From Flavobacteriia bacterium (GTDB lineage Bacteria > Bacteroidota > Bacteroidia > Flavobacteriales_D > Crocinitomicaceae), in assembly GCA_947490145.1 (NCBI GenBank), contig CANLGD010000006.1, positions 1-64,000 on the forward strand: DNA of 64,000 nt, written 5' to 3'. The notes under the pieces are model-generated. The model saw only the letters and a program-made list of their open reading frames with translations. It was not told the DNA's origin and did no database searches. This document shows positions 11,274 to 21,166 of the stretch, one piece after another (the first letter of the stretch is position 1; every line of letters starts with the position of its first letter). Position numbers and translations under genes: made by a program.

Positions 11274-12308
11274 GTGGAAATTAAAGCACCATTATTTTTG
11301 CGAAATTCTTGGAATAAATCAATTTTAGGGTTACTTCAAAAAACAACTTTGGGAACAAATGGTGCTCGTTATCAACACTTGAATACAAGGGAAATAATTG
11401 ATGATTTAGACAATCCTTTGTTTTTGACTTTGGAGCGAAATAATTCAGTTTTGGGAAATGTAACTTTTTGCAAAAGAGAAAAAAATTGGTACATTCGGTA
11501 TTTTGCATTTGACCAAATTTTTCAAAGAAAAAAAAGCAACAGCATAAATAATTTGAACGATAGTTCAAATTTTAAATCAAAAAAAATAGGTCTAAAATCT
11601 ACTCTAAATAATTTTTTTGAAGAAAGTTTAAAAACTGAAAATGATTGTTTTTATGCATACATTGATCCAAAAAATCTGCGTAGTAAATTTATGTGTGAAA
11701 ATTTTGGTTTTCAATCAATCGGAAAATTAATAACACATTCTTTTTCGAGGTTATATCCAAAATCAGCTGCAAATATAGAAGAAATCGTTGATATAAATGA
11801 AATTGGAAACATAAATTTAAAATTTGAGAATCACTTATTTTATACAAATTTTCACCCCAAACGGACAAATATTTATGCTTTAAAAAATGAACGAGGAGAA
11901 ATAATTTGTTCAGCAAGAATTCAAAAAGCCCACTGGAGAATTGAATCTTTACCAGGAAAATTTGGTAAAACATGGGTTAAAATTATTCCTTTTATCCCAA
12001 TTTTAAATAAATTATTAAATCCCAAAGATTATCGTTTTCTCGTTACTGATATGGTATTTTGCAAAGACAATAATCCTGATTATCTATCTACATTTTTTGA
12101 AGGAATTTTGGCGCAAGAAAATTATAAATTGATGCTTTGGTGGATTGATGAAAAAGATAAATTAAATGACCTTCAGAAAAAAATTTCATGGGGAATTTTC
12201 AAACAGTTTTTAGGAAATCCAATGGTTGATGTCGTTACAAAATTTGATGAATCAAAAAAGATTGATTTTGAAAAAACAATTTTTGTGTCAGGAATTGATT
12301 TGATTTAA
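11274..12308 (+). CDS. hypothetical protein with GNAT-like features (GTG start)
   Basis: ORF follows Fe-ADH by 11 bp; internal YIDPKNLRSKFMCENFGFQSIGKLITHSFSRLYP resembles a GNAT C-terminal signature. Confidence 0.65.
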   Translation: MEIKAPLFLRNSWNKSILGLLQKTTLGTNGARYQHLNTREIIDDLDNPLFLTLERNNSVLGNVTFCKREKNWYIRYFAFDQIFQRKKSNSINNLNDSSNFKSKKIGLKSTLNNFFEESLKTENDCFYAYIDPKNLRSKFMCENFGFQSIGKLITHSFSRLYPKSAANIEEIVDINEIGNINLKFENHLFYTNFHPKRTNIYALKNERGEIICSARIQKAHWRIESLPGKFGKTWVKIIPFIPILNKLLNPKDYRFLVTDMVFCKDNNPDYLSTFFEGILAQENYKLMLWWIDEKDKLNDLQKKISWGIFKQFLGNPMVDVVTKFDESKKIDFEKTIFVSGIDLI

Positions 12309-12317
12309 GGAAAAGGA

Positions 12318-12950
12318 CTAGTACTCCTTAGCTAATTTCCCTGATTTCCATGCTTGTATAAAAGACGCCCAAGAATAAGGATTCAATAAATTATTTACGG
12401 GAGACTGTCCCATGGTATATAATTTCGTATTACGCTGATTTTGTGCCCAACCAAATGAAAGTGAACCATCAGTTGAAACTTTTGATGCAGCAAAAGCTAA
12501 ACTTTCACCAGATAACTGTTTTTGAGCTCTTCTTAATGCATCGTCATAAGGTTTCATTTCTAGGAAAGCTCTTGCAAAATCCTCTTTTGACGGCCATGGG
12601 TAAATCGTCACCATCGGCAAATTAATCGTGTCAACATCCATTATATGTATTATTGAATAGCGGTTTTCAACTAAAGTATCAGGTACAATAAATGATGAAG
12701 GCTTGAAACCATAATAATTGAACATCAGTGTATCTCCTGGCACAACGACCATGGAAAAATAACCATAATAATCGCAAATTGTTCCTCTTCTTGTTGTTTT
12801 ATCAAAAACCGTCGTAAAGGGCATTTGTGTCAAACTATCACTTGTAATCACAACTCCAGAAAGTTGAATTAAGCGCACGGAATCTGCAGGTGCTTGAGAA
12901 AAAATTCCAAATGAGAAAAAAAATGTCGCTATTAAAATTATTGTTTTCAT
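12318..12950 (-). CDS. carboxypeptidase-regulatory-like domain protein (secreted); ORF extends to 13040 but MKTIILIATFFFSFGIFSQ at 12950 is the likely start
   Basis: signal peptide then LSGVVITSDSLTQMPFTTVF...YGYFSMVVVPGDTLMFNYYGFK. Confidence 0.8.
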   Translation of the reverse strand: MKTIILIATFFFSFGIFSQAPADSVRLIQLSGVVITSDSLTQMPFTTVFDKTTRRGTICDYYGYFSMVVVPGDTLMFNYYGFKPSSFIVPDTLVENRYSIIHIMDVDTINLPMVTIYPWPSKEDFARAFLEMKPYDDALRRAQKQLSGESLAFAASKVSTDGSLSFGWAQNQRNTKLYTMGQSPVNNLLNPYSWASFIQAWKSGKLAKEY

Positions 12951-13012
12951 CTTTGTATTAAAATACAAGTTTAGGTATAAAAAGCCTATAAATTTGTAAA
13001 TAATTGTTAATA

Positions 13013-13804
13013 ATGAATTATCTAGAAAAAAACAGAACATCTTGGAACGAAAGGACCAAACACCACATATATTCAGAGTTTTATAATTTAGAGGGATTTA
13101 TGAAAGGTGAAACTTCTCTTAAAGAAATCGAATTAAAATTATTAGGTGATGTAAAAGGAAAATCAGTCTTGCATTTACAATGTCATTTTGGCCAAGATTC
13201 GCTTTCATTGGTTAGAATGGGTGCAAAAGTTACAGGAATTGATTTATCTGATGAAGCAATAAAAAATGCACAAGAAATCAATGAAAAACTAGGTTTAGAT
13301 GCTACATTTATTTGCTGTGATATTTACGATTTACCCAAAAATTTAACTGAGAAATTTGATATTGTGTTCACAACTTACGGCACTATTGGTTGGTTGCCAG
13401 ATATTAATAAATGGGCGGATATTGTTTCACAATATATGAATGAGTCTGGAAAATTTATTTTTGTTGAATTTCATCCAGTAATTTGGATGTATGACAATGA
13501 TTTTAAAGAAATTGAATACAATTATTTCAATGACGGACCAATAATTGAGACTCTATCAGGAACGTATGCTGATAAAAACGCACCAATTGAATGCCAATAT
13601 TATTCATGGAATCATTCATTAGGAGAGGTAATTACCGCATTAATGAATCAAAATTTGAACTTAAATTCATTTCAAGAATACGATTTTTCTCCCTACGATT
13701 GTTTGAGTAATATGATTAAAATCGAAGAAAATAAATACCATATCGAACGCTTTGGAAATAAAATCCCCATGGTTTACAGTTTGGTAGCAGAGAGGAAAAA
13801 GTAA
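13013..13804 (+). CDS. class I SAM-dependent methyltransferase
   Basis: SVLHLQCHFGQDSLSLVRMGAKVTGIDLSDEAIKNAQE motif I; ORF opens at 13004. Confidence 0.88.
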   Translation: MNYLEKNRTSWNERTKHHIYSEFYNLEGFMKGETSLKEIELKLLGDVKGKSVLHLQCHFGQDSLSLVRMGAKVTGIDLSDEAIKNAQEINEKLGLDATFICCDIYDLPKNLTEKFDIVFTTYGTIGWLPDINKWADIVSQYMNESGKFIFVEFHPVIWMYDNDFKEIEYNYFNDGPIIETLSGTYADKNAPIECQYYSWNHSLGEVITALMNQNLNLNSFQEYDFSPYDCLSNMIKIEENKYHIERFGNKIPMVYSLVAERKK

Positions 13805-13941
13805 ATGAGTTGTTTCGGTAAATCATTTAAATTTATCCCTTGCAAAGCGCACACCCTTTCACCTTATGCAACCTGAAAAAGGTCGTTTTGTCTTATTTTA
13901 ATTGAAGTTAAACAAAGTATATCAAATTCTGATGTTTTTCT

Positions 13942-13949
13942 TAACTTTG
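13942..13949 (+). promoter_or_regulatory. candidate Bacteroidota -7 box (TAACTTTG) upstream of pheT
   Basis: match to TAnnTTTG, 20 bp before the pheT ATG; no clear -33 box. Confidence 0.45.
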
Positions 13950-13969
13950 TCTTTTAATAAAAATTCCAA

Positions 13970-16402
13970 ATGAAAATATCGTACAACTGGTTAAAACAAT
14001 ATGTTGACACAGATTTATCTCCTGAAAAAATTTCAGAAATACTTACAGAAACTGGATTAGAAGTTGATGGCTTTGAGAAAATTGAAGCTGTAAAAGGAGG
14101 TTTGGAAGGTGTTTTTGTTGGTGAAGTTTTGACTTGCGAAAAGCATCCAGATGCGGACAAACTAAAAGTTACAACCGTATCTGTTGGTGGTGAAGTTCTA
14201 CAAATTGTTTGCGGAGCGCCAAATGTTGCAGCAGGTCAAAAAGTTATTGTTGCCACAGTTGGTTCCACTTTATATCCAACACCAGATGAAGCATTTAAAA
14301 TCAAATCGTCAAAAATTCGTGGTGTTGAATCAAATGGAATGCTTTGTGCTGAAGATGAATTAGGCTTAGGAGAATCTCACGCTGGAATTTTAGTTTTAAG
14401 TGCAGATGTAAAAGTTGGGACTCCAGCAGCTACCTATTTTGAACTAGAAGATGATTATGAAATTGAAATAGGATTGACGCCAAATCGTGCGGATGCAATG
14501 GGGCACATTGGTGTTGCACGGGATTTAATCGCCTATTTGAATTTTCATCAAGCTTTAAATTTGGAATTAAAACTTCCTAAAACAGAAAAATTAGTTGCTA
14601 AAAATCAAGATTTAGTTCACTCAATTGAAATTAAAGATGCTGATTTTTGTCCAAGATATATTGGAATCAGTTTAAAAGGTACAAAAATTGAACCTTCTCC
14701 ATCTTGGTTACAAAAACGTTTGAGAAGCGTCGGTTTAAGTCCAATTAATAATGTTGTTGACTGCACAAATTTTGTAATGCGCGAATTGGGAACTCCACTT
14801 CATGCTTTTGATTGTGACGCTTTAGAAGGAAAAATTGTTGTTAAAAATGCACAATCTGGTGAAAAATTTACAACTTTAGACGGAATTGAAAGAACTTTGG
14901 ATGATTCAAATTTAATGATTACAAACGGGAAAGAAAATTTAGCTATCGCTGGAGTTTTTGGTGGTTTTAAATCAGGAATTTCAGAAAGCACGACAAATAT
15001 ATTCATCGAATCGGCTTATTTTAATCCTATTTCAGTAAGAAAAACAGCTAAATTTCACGGCTTAAATACCGATGCAAGTTTCCGGTACGAACGCGGAGTT
15101 GATCCACATTTGACGAAATTTGCTTTGGAAAGAGTTGTTAATTTGATTCAAAGCATTGCAGGTGGAGAAATTGCTATGGATTTATTGGATGTAAATCCGC
15201 TAAAAATAGAAAATGTAGAAATTGATTTTCGTCCAGCAAAAAGCAATAAAATAATAGGAATCGAAATTCCAAACGATTCGATGCGATTGATTTTGAAAAA
15301 TTTAGACATTAATATTCTTTCAGAAACTGCTGAATCTTGGAAATTAGAAATTCCTGCTTACAGAGTTGATGTGACAAGAGAAATTGATGTTGTGGAAGAA
15401 ATTTTACGCATTTATGGGTTTAATTTGGTTTCCTTGCCAAAAAAATTAAATACCAATTTGATTTTAAGTTCTAAACCAAACTTAGAAAAAATTCAATCGA
15501 CAATTGCAGAACTTTTGGTTGCAAACGGTTTCCATGAAACAATGAATAATTCCTTGACAAATTCAGCTTATGTGGATAAATTAGCAGAAGGAATTTTGGC
15601 AAAAACTGAAAATGTTGAAATGCTGAATCCTTTGAGTCAAGAGTTAGATGTTATGCGTCAATCTTTGATTTTTAATGCTTTAGAAGTTGTTGCTCACAAT
15701 CAAAACCGTCAAAATCCAAATTTAAGAATCTTTGAATTTGGTAAAACATACAAAAAAAGTGGCAATGATTACAAAGAAAATAAGCGTTTACTTTTAGCCA
15801 TTTCTGGTGATAAATTTGAAGAACAATGGAATAGTTCTAAAGAAAAATCAAGTTTTTACACGATTAAAGGAATTGTAAAAGCCTTGTTTTCTAGACTTGG
15901 ATTTAACGCAATGTTAGTCGAAAAAGGATTGGATTCAACTTTGATGGCAGACGGAATTTCTTTACATGTTTTGAAAGATAATTTGGGTGAAATGGGTTGG
16001 ATTTCAACAAAAATGAAAAAACATTTTGGCATCAAAAATGATGTTTTCATAGCTGATTTAGATTGGGAAGCTGTAATTTCTTGTTTGAAATTCAATAAAG
16101 TTGTTTACAAAGAAATTCCAAAAACATTTGAAATGCGAAGAGATTTTTCTCTACTTTTAGATGAAAAAACTTCATTTTCAGAAATTGAACAAATTGCAAA
16201 AAATGCCGATAAAAAAATCCTGAAGAAAGTATCTTTGTTTGATGTTTATGAAGGAAAAAATTTAGAAGCTGGAAAAAAATCCTATGCAGTTTCATTTTAT
16301 TTCCAGGATGCTGAGCAAACATTGAAAGATTCAAGTGTTGAAGCGATTATGCAAAAAATTAGAATAAATTTGGAACAAAAATTGCAAGCACAACTAAGAT
16401 AA
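13970..16402 (+). CDS. pheT: phenylalanyl-tRNA synthetase beta subunit
   Basis: full length 810 aa; MKISYNWLKQYVDTDLSPEKI, tRNA-binding domain, B3/B4, B5, FDX-ACB C-terminus. Confidence 0.97.
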   Translation: MKISYNWLKQYVDTDLSPEKISEILTETGLEVDGFEKIEAVKGGLEGVFVGEVLTCEKHPDADKLKVTTVSVGGEVLQIVCGAPNVAAGQKVIVATVGSTLYPTPDEAFKIKSSKIRGVESNGMLCAEDELGLGESHAGILVLSADVKVGTPAATYFELEDDYEIEIGLTPNRADAMGHIGVARDLIAYLNFHQALNLELKLPKTEKLVAKNQDLVHSIEIKDADFCPRYIGISLKGTKIEPSPSWLQKRLRSVGLSPINNVVDCTNFVMRELGTPLHAFDCDALEGKIVVKNAQSGEKFTTLDGIERTLDDSNLMITNGKENLAIAGVFGGFKSGISESTTNIFIESAYFNPISVRKTAKFHGLNTDASFRYERGVDPHLTKFALERVVNLIQSIAGGEIAMDLLDVNPLKIENVEIDFRPAKSNKIIGIEIPNDSMRLILKNLDINILSETAESWKLEIPAYRVDVTREIDVVEEILRIYGFNLVSLPKKLNTNLILSSKPNLEKIQSTIAELLVANGFHETMNNSLTNSAYVDKLAEGILAKTENVEMLNPLSQELDVMRQSLIFNALEVVAHNQNRQNPNLRIFEFGKTYKKSGNDYKENKRLLLAISGDKFEEQWNSSKEKSSFYTIKGIVKALFSRLGFNAMLVEKGLDSTLMADGISLHVLKDNLGEMGWISTKMKKHFGIKNDVFIADLDWEAVISCLKFNKVVYKEIPKTFEMRRDFSLLLDEKTSFSEIEQIAKNADKKILKKVSLFDVYEGKNLEAGKKSYAVSFYFQDAEQTLKDSSVEAIMQKIRINLEQKLQAQLR

Positions 16403-16403
16403 G

Positions 16404-16490
16404 AGACTTTAAGACATATAGATTCAGAAGTCAAGACTTTGATATTTGTAGAAATAAGTCTTGACTTTTGAGTCTTAAAATCTTGAATCT
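16404..16490. repeat. intergenic imperfect inverted repeat
   Basis: aagtcaagactt (16428-16439) and aagtcttgactt (16456-16467) are perfect 12-bp arms with flanking partial symmetry. Confidence 0.7.
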
Positions 16491-16527
16491 AATTAAAAAA
16501 TAATGAGTATATTTAAAAAAATTAAAC

Positions 16528-17211
16528 ATGAAAAAATTAGCTCTCCACTTTGGTGGAATCTTTTCCCTAGTTGCAATAAGTTTAATAAATTTCAGTTTTT
16601 CGCAAGAAATTAAACTTTTCGAAGAAAATCAATTTTTTAACATTGGCTCAAAAAACTCCATTGTAATTTCAATTCCATACGGAGTAAAAGATATTGTAGA
16701 AAGAGAAATAAAGCGAGAATTAAAAGATTGGGACGGAAAATACGATTCTGATAAGGGTGAATTTTTCACCATTCAAGCTTCCACAAAAGCAATGGGCGGA
16801 AAACCTTTTGATGCTTATGCTAAAATCATTGTTGAGGCAGATAATTCGATGAAAGTTGCTTTTGCCATTGATTTAGGTGGAGCATTTTTATCAAGTCGTG
16901 AACATGTATTGCAGTACAAAGCGATGAGCGAAATGATAAAAGATTTTGCTAAAAAAGCTTCATTGGCCTGTATAGACGGAGAATTGGATGTCGAAAACAA
17001 AGTACTCTCCGGTCTTGAAAAAGATTTACGATCATTAGAAAAAGACAAAGAAAAACTAGCCGAAGATATCGAGGATTACAAGAAAAAAATCCTTGAAGCA
17101 GAACGTAAAACTGAAACAAACATCAAGGAACAGGACAAAAACAAAGATTCAATCAAAAAACAAGTTGAAAAATTATTTGAAGTTGAGAAGAGAAAGAAGA
17201 GTTTGAAATAA
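16528..17211 (+). CDS. secreted hypothetical protein with C-terminal coiled coil
   Basis: signal peptide ...LINFSFSQE; heptad-rich KDLRSLEKDKEKLAEDIEDYKKKILEAERK. Confidence 0.75.
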   Translation: MKKLALHFGGIFSLVAISLINFSFSQEIKLFEENQFFNIGSKNSIVISIPYGVKDIVEREIKRELKDWDGKYDSDKGEFFTIQASTKAMGGKPFDAYAKIIVEADNSMKVAFAIDLGGAFLSSREHVLQYKAMSEMIKDFAKKASLACIDGELDVENKVLSGLEKDLRSLEKDKEKLAEDIEDYKKKILEAERKTETNIKEQDKNKDSIKKQVEKLFEVEKRKKSLK

Positions 17212-17212
17212 T

Positions 17213-17455
17213 CTACTTCTTTAAAAAAACCATTCTTAGCGCAGCTAATATTTTTTTTCTAAAAAGAAACAAAATCAAAATATAAGGAATAATCATTAAG
17301 TACAAAATTCCAGAATTGATGTTTGTTCCAAAAGATGATTCGTCCATTTCTGCTCCCTGCTCAGCCAAAAGTTTACACTGAGAACAACCTTGAGCAAAAA
17401 TTTGTTGGCTAAAAGTTAATATTGTAGCTAAAAAAAGAAGAGCTATTTTTTTCAT
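17213..17455 (-). CDS. small membrane protein, 80 aa, CxxC-containing
   Basis: signal peptide, GCSQCKLL motif, one TM helix; convergent with 16528 gene, 1-bp gap. Confidence 0.7.
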   Translation of the reverse strand: MKKIALLFLATILTFSQQIFAQGCSQCKLLAEQGAEMDESSFGTNINSGILYLMIIPYILILFLFRKKILAALRMVFLKK

Positions 17456-17639
17456 AATACAAAGTTACAGAATTTTCTTTAATCAATGTAGAAAATTTGG
17501 GGCATTAATAAATTATTATTCCGTTCTTTTTGATGATTCACAAGTTTATGAGAACACTTCGCTAAGCTGCTAAAAAGAACCAAGAATCCGCAAAAGTAGA
17601 TGAAGACGAAACAAAACAAAATTTATCTAAAAATTGTTG

Positions 17640-18872
17640 TTACTTCAAAATCCAAGCAGAAACTTGATTTTCAGACAATTTTTGAACCAAAATTTGAGCA
17701 TCCATCGAATTTTCAGCTTTTCCAGCAGAAACACGAATCAAGCCATTTTCTTGCTCAAATGTATATGCGTCAAAACCTTTTGCTCTTAAACTTGATGCCA
17801 ATTCTGCGGCATTATTTTGATTACTAAAACTTCCAACAATTATTTGTAAATTTCCTTTCGAAGTTGCAGAGGAAATCGCTTTAGAAACATATTCCTTTGG
17901 GATTGTAATTGTTTCTTTATTTGGTAGATTAGTTTGAGAATTTTTCTGAATTGGTTCAGTATCTTTCACTTTAACAAAAAACACTTCATCGTCAATTTCC
18001 ATTGAATATATTGAGATGTCACTTGGAAGTGCTGAAATTTGTTCATTTAGTGTTTTTTCTTTTGGAAATTGCTCTAATTTAGTAGAGAAATTTTTGGACG
18101 TATAGATCGATTTTACACTTTTTTTGAATGGGTTAAAATCTTTCAGTGAAATCATACCTGATTCTAAAACATCCGTTTTTGTCGGAATCCAAACAGAATA
18201 AAAAGCAATTGGTAAAATACAAGCTGCTGCAATATATTTTATCAATTTTTTATTTGATTTTTGTTTATGTGCTGTGGAAATTATTTTTTTTATTTCAGAA
18301 TTTTTAGTTGCTTTTTTGCTTTCTTTCTTTTTTATAAAATTTGGTAAAAGCTGAATAATTGGTGTTTCATTTTCCTTTTCAATTTCTACTGAATTTTCAC
18401 CAATAACTTCTTTACTTTCAATTTTCGGAGTAGTACTTTCTTTTACTTCAATATTTTGATCAGAAACAAATGTAACTTGTCCCATTCCAAATGATTGCAT
18501 CAATAAATTGAAAAAACGATCTTGTTCAAAAAGAATATTTTTTTGATTATCTAAATATAAAAACCCTACTTTATCAAATGAAATTCTTTTTCCTCCACTT
18601 AATTCTTTTTGCCAATTTTTAATTTGTTTATCAATTTCTTGACTAGCAAATTCATAATCTAGTTTGTTTTTTAGTGCATAAGCAGAAATGAGCAAACCAT
18701 CGCTATTTGTCAATTGCTTGTTAAATAAAATTGCCTTTTTTGGAGCAGACATTACACCTTTACTAAAATCAATTTGCGCTTCAGCTTGGGTAGCTATAAA
18801 ACCCCCAAACTTTGGTATCACAACACAATTGTTGCGCATTAATAATTCTCCTATGAGTAAATCTAAATTCAT
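17640..18872 (-). CDS. HU-CCDC81-like domain plus TM plus SPOR domain protein
   Basis: N-term LLIGELLMRNNCVVIPKFGGFIATQAEA; TM IAAACILPIAFYSVW; C-term LQIIVGSFSNQNNAAELASSLRAKGFDAYTFEQENGLIRVSAG. Confidence 0.85.
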   Translation of the reverse strand: MNLDLLIGELLMRNNCVVIPKFGGFIATQAEAQIDFSKGVMSAPKKAILFNKQLTNSDGLLISAYALKNKLDYEFASQEIDKQIKNWQKELSGGKRISFDKVGFLYLDNQKNILFEQDRFFNLLMQSFGMGQVTFVSDQNIEVKESTTPKIESKEVIGENSVEIEKENETPIIQLLPNFIKKKESKKATKNSEIKKIISTAHKQKSNKKLIKYIAAACILPIAFYSVWIPTKTDVLESGMISLKDFNPFKKSVKSIYTSKNFSTKLEQFPKEKTLNEQISALPSDISIYSMEIDDEVFFVKVKDTEPIQKNSQTNLPNKETITIPKEYVSKAISSATSKGNLQIIVGSFSNQNNAAELASSLRAKGFDAYTFEQENGLIRVSAGKAENSMDAQILVQKLSENQVSAWILK

Positions 18873-18979
18873 TTTTTATACTGACTAAATTACTTACGCT
18901 AATTTTAAATTTTTGTTACGTTTTTAAAAAATTTTAAACTCTGATTACTTAAAAAATATAGTTGAATGTTAATCAACTA

Positions 18980-21166
18980 TTAATTTGCCATTTCACTCAT
19001 AAACTTAATACGCATCAACCTCAATTCTTCCTCTGTATAATCTCCATCAAATTCATGATAAGCAGCGATTAAATTATCTGTTTCGGCATCTTTAAAATAA
19101 TCATAAATTTCTTCTTGATTATCTGGATCTAAAATATCGTCGATGTAATAATTAATATTTACTCTTGTTCCAGAAGATACGATCATTTCAATTTCTTCAA
19201 TCACATCATCCAATGATTTGCCTTGAGATTTTCCAATGTCTTCTAATGATAATTTTCTATCAATATTTTGTATCAATTGTACTTTTAAACCTGATTTATT
19301 TACCAATGATTTTACAACCAAGTCTTGTGGTCTTTCAATATCGTTTTCCTCAACATATTGTTTGATTAAAGCGATAAATGGCGCTCCGTATCTTGCTGCT
19401 TTTCCTGTTCCAACTCCTTGAATGTTTGTCATTTCATCCATTGTGATTGGATATTGAAAACACATATCTTTCAAAGATGGTTCTTGAAAAATTACGAATG
19501 GCGGAATGTTTTTTTGTTTTGAAATTGATTTTCTTAAATCAACTAATGCATCGTATAAAATCTCATCAAATGCGCCACCTTTTCCAGTTATGATTCCATT
19601 TTCATCATCTTCTGCTCCTGTGAAATCATGTTCTTTTATCAACATGAAAGATTTTGGATTTTTAATAAATTGGTGACCTAAATCAGTCATTTTAATCGTT
19701 CCGTAAGTTTCAATATCTTTTGAGATAAAACCACCAACCAAACTTTGACGAATAACAGCATTCCAAAAATGTTCATCTTTTTCCTTTCCTTCGCCAAATA
19801 AGAGATGTAAATTGTGCTTATAATTTTTGACATCAGCTGTAATATTTCCGGCCATGAAGACACACAAATATTTTGCTTTTTGTTGTTCTTCCAAGGCAAC
19901 AACCGTTTTTAATAGGATTGAGACATAATCTTTTCCTTCTGTTTTTTCTCTTGGATGTTTGCAGTTATCGCAGTAATTATTGCATTTTTTTTCGTCAAAA
20001 AATTCGCCAAAGTAATGTAAAATATATTTTCTTCGACAAACTGAGGTTTCTGAATAGGAAACCATTTCATTTAATAATTGTTTACCAATTTCTTGTTCGG
20101 CAACTGGTTTTCCCTGTAAAAATTTTTCTAGTTTCTCAATATCTTTATAGGAATAGAAAACAACACATTCGCCCTCACCGCCATCTCTTCCAGCACGTCC
20201 TGTTTCTTGGTAATAACTTTCAATTGACTTTGGAATATCGTGGTGAATTACAAAACGAACATCTGGTTTGTCAATTCCCATTCCGAAAGCTATTGTTGCC
20301 ACAATTACACTTGCTTCTTCCATTAAAAACATATCTTGATGTCTTCCTCGTGTTTGAGCGTCTAGACCAGCATGATATGGTAAGGCGTTAATTCCATTTA
20401 CATTCAATAATTCAGCTAATTCTTCCACTTTTTTGCGGCTTAAGCAATAAATAATTCCAGATTTTCCTGGTTTATTTCGAATGTATTTAATGATTTCTTT
20501 TTCTACGTCTTTTTTAGGACGAATTTCGTAATACAGATTATCTCTGTTAAAAGACGATTTATATAATTTTGCATCCAACATATTCAAGTTTTTTTGAATA
20601 TCTAATTGAACTTTAGGTGTTGCTGTTGCTGTTAATGCAATAATTGGAACATTTGAAATTTTCTCAAAGATCTCCCTTAATCGTCTATATTCTGGTCTGA
20701 AATCATGTCCCCATTCCGAGATACAATGTGCTTCATCAATTGCAAAAAAGGAGATATTCACTGATGTTAAAAAGTCAATATATTCTTGTTTGGTTAAAGA
20801 TTCTGGAGCAACATAAAGTAATTTAGTATGGCCAGCAGTGATATCAGCTTTTGCACGATTTATTTCTGTTTTTGAAAGTGATGAGTTTAAAAAGTGCGCA
20901 ATGGCATCATTATCACTCACATTTCTAATTGCGTCAACTTGGTTTTTCATTAAAGCTATCAGTGGAGAAACAACTATTGCGGTTCCTTCTGAAAGTAAAG
21001 CAGGCAACTGGTAACATAGCGATTTACCTCCACCAGTTGGCATGATAACAAAGGAATTGTTACCGTTCAAAACGTTGTTTATTATTGCTTCTTGTTCTCC
21101 TTTAAAACTATCAAATCCGAAAAATGTACTTAGAGCACCTTTTAAACTTTGTTGAACTACTTGCAT
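18980..21166 (-). CDS. recQ: ATP-dependent DNA helicase RecQ
   Basis: IMPTGGGKSLCYQLPAL, DEAHCISEWGHDFRPEYRRL, ALTATATPKV, ETGRAGRDGGEGECV, Zn cysteines, HRDC region. Confidence 0.96.
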   Translation of the reverse strand: MQVVQQSLKGALSTFFGFDSFKGEQEAIINNVLNGNNSFVIMPTGGGKSLCYQLPALLSEGTAIVVSPLIALMKNQVDAIRNVSDNDAIAHFLNSSLSKTEINRAKADITAGHTKLLYVAPESLTKQEYIDFLTSVNISFFAIDEAHCISEWGHDFRPEYRRLREIFEKISNVPIIALTATATPKVQLDIQKNLNMLDAKLYKSSFNRDNLYYEIRPKKDVEKEIIKYIRNKPGKSGIIYCLSRKKVEELAELLNVNGINALPYHAGLDAQTRGRHQDMFLMEEASVIVATIAFGMGIDKPDVRFVIHHDIPKSIESYYQETGRAGRDGGEGECVVFYSYKDIEKLEKFLQGKPVAEQEIGKQLLNEMVSYSETSVCRRKYILHYFGEFFDEKKCNNYCDNCKHPREKTEGKDYVSILLKTVVALEEQQKAKYLCVFMAGNITADVKNYKHNLHLLFGEGKEKDEHFWNAVIRQSLVGGFISKDIETYGTIKMTDLGHQFIKNPKSFMLIKEHDFTGAEDDENGIITGKGGAFDEILYDALVDLRKSISKQKNIPPFVIFQEPSLKDMCFQYPITMDEMTNIQGVGTGKAARYGAPFIALIKQYVEENDIERPQDLVVKSLVNKSGLKVQLIQNIDRKLSLEDIGKSQGKSLDDVIEEIEMIVSSGTRVNINYYIDDILDPDNQEEIYDYFKDAETDNLIAAYHEFDGDYTEEELRLMRIKFMSEMAN

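Noticed and set aside
19873-20391. 172-aa ORF on + strand inside recQ
   Set aside because: Antisense to an intact recQ gene; low-complexity translation typical of antisense frames; no recognisable domain.
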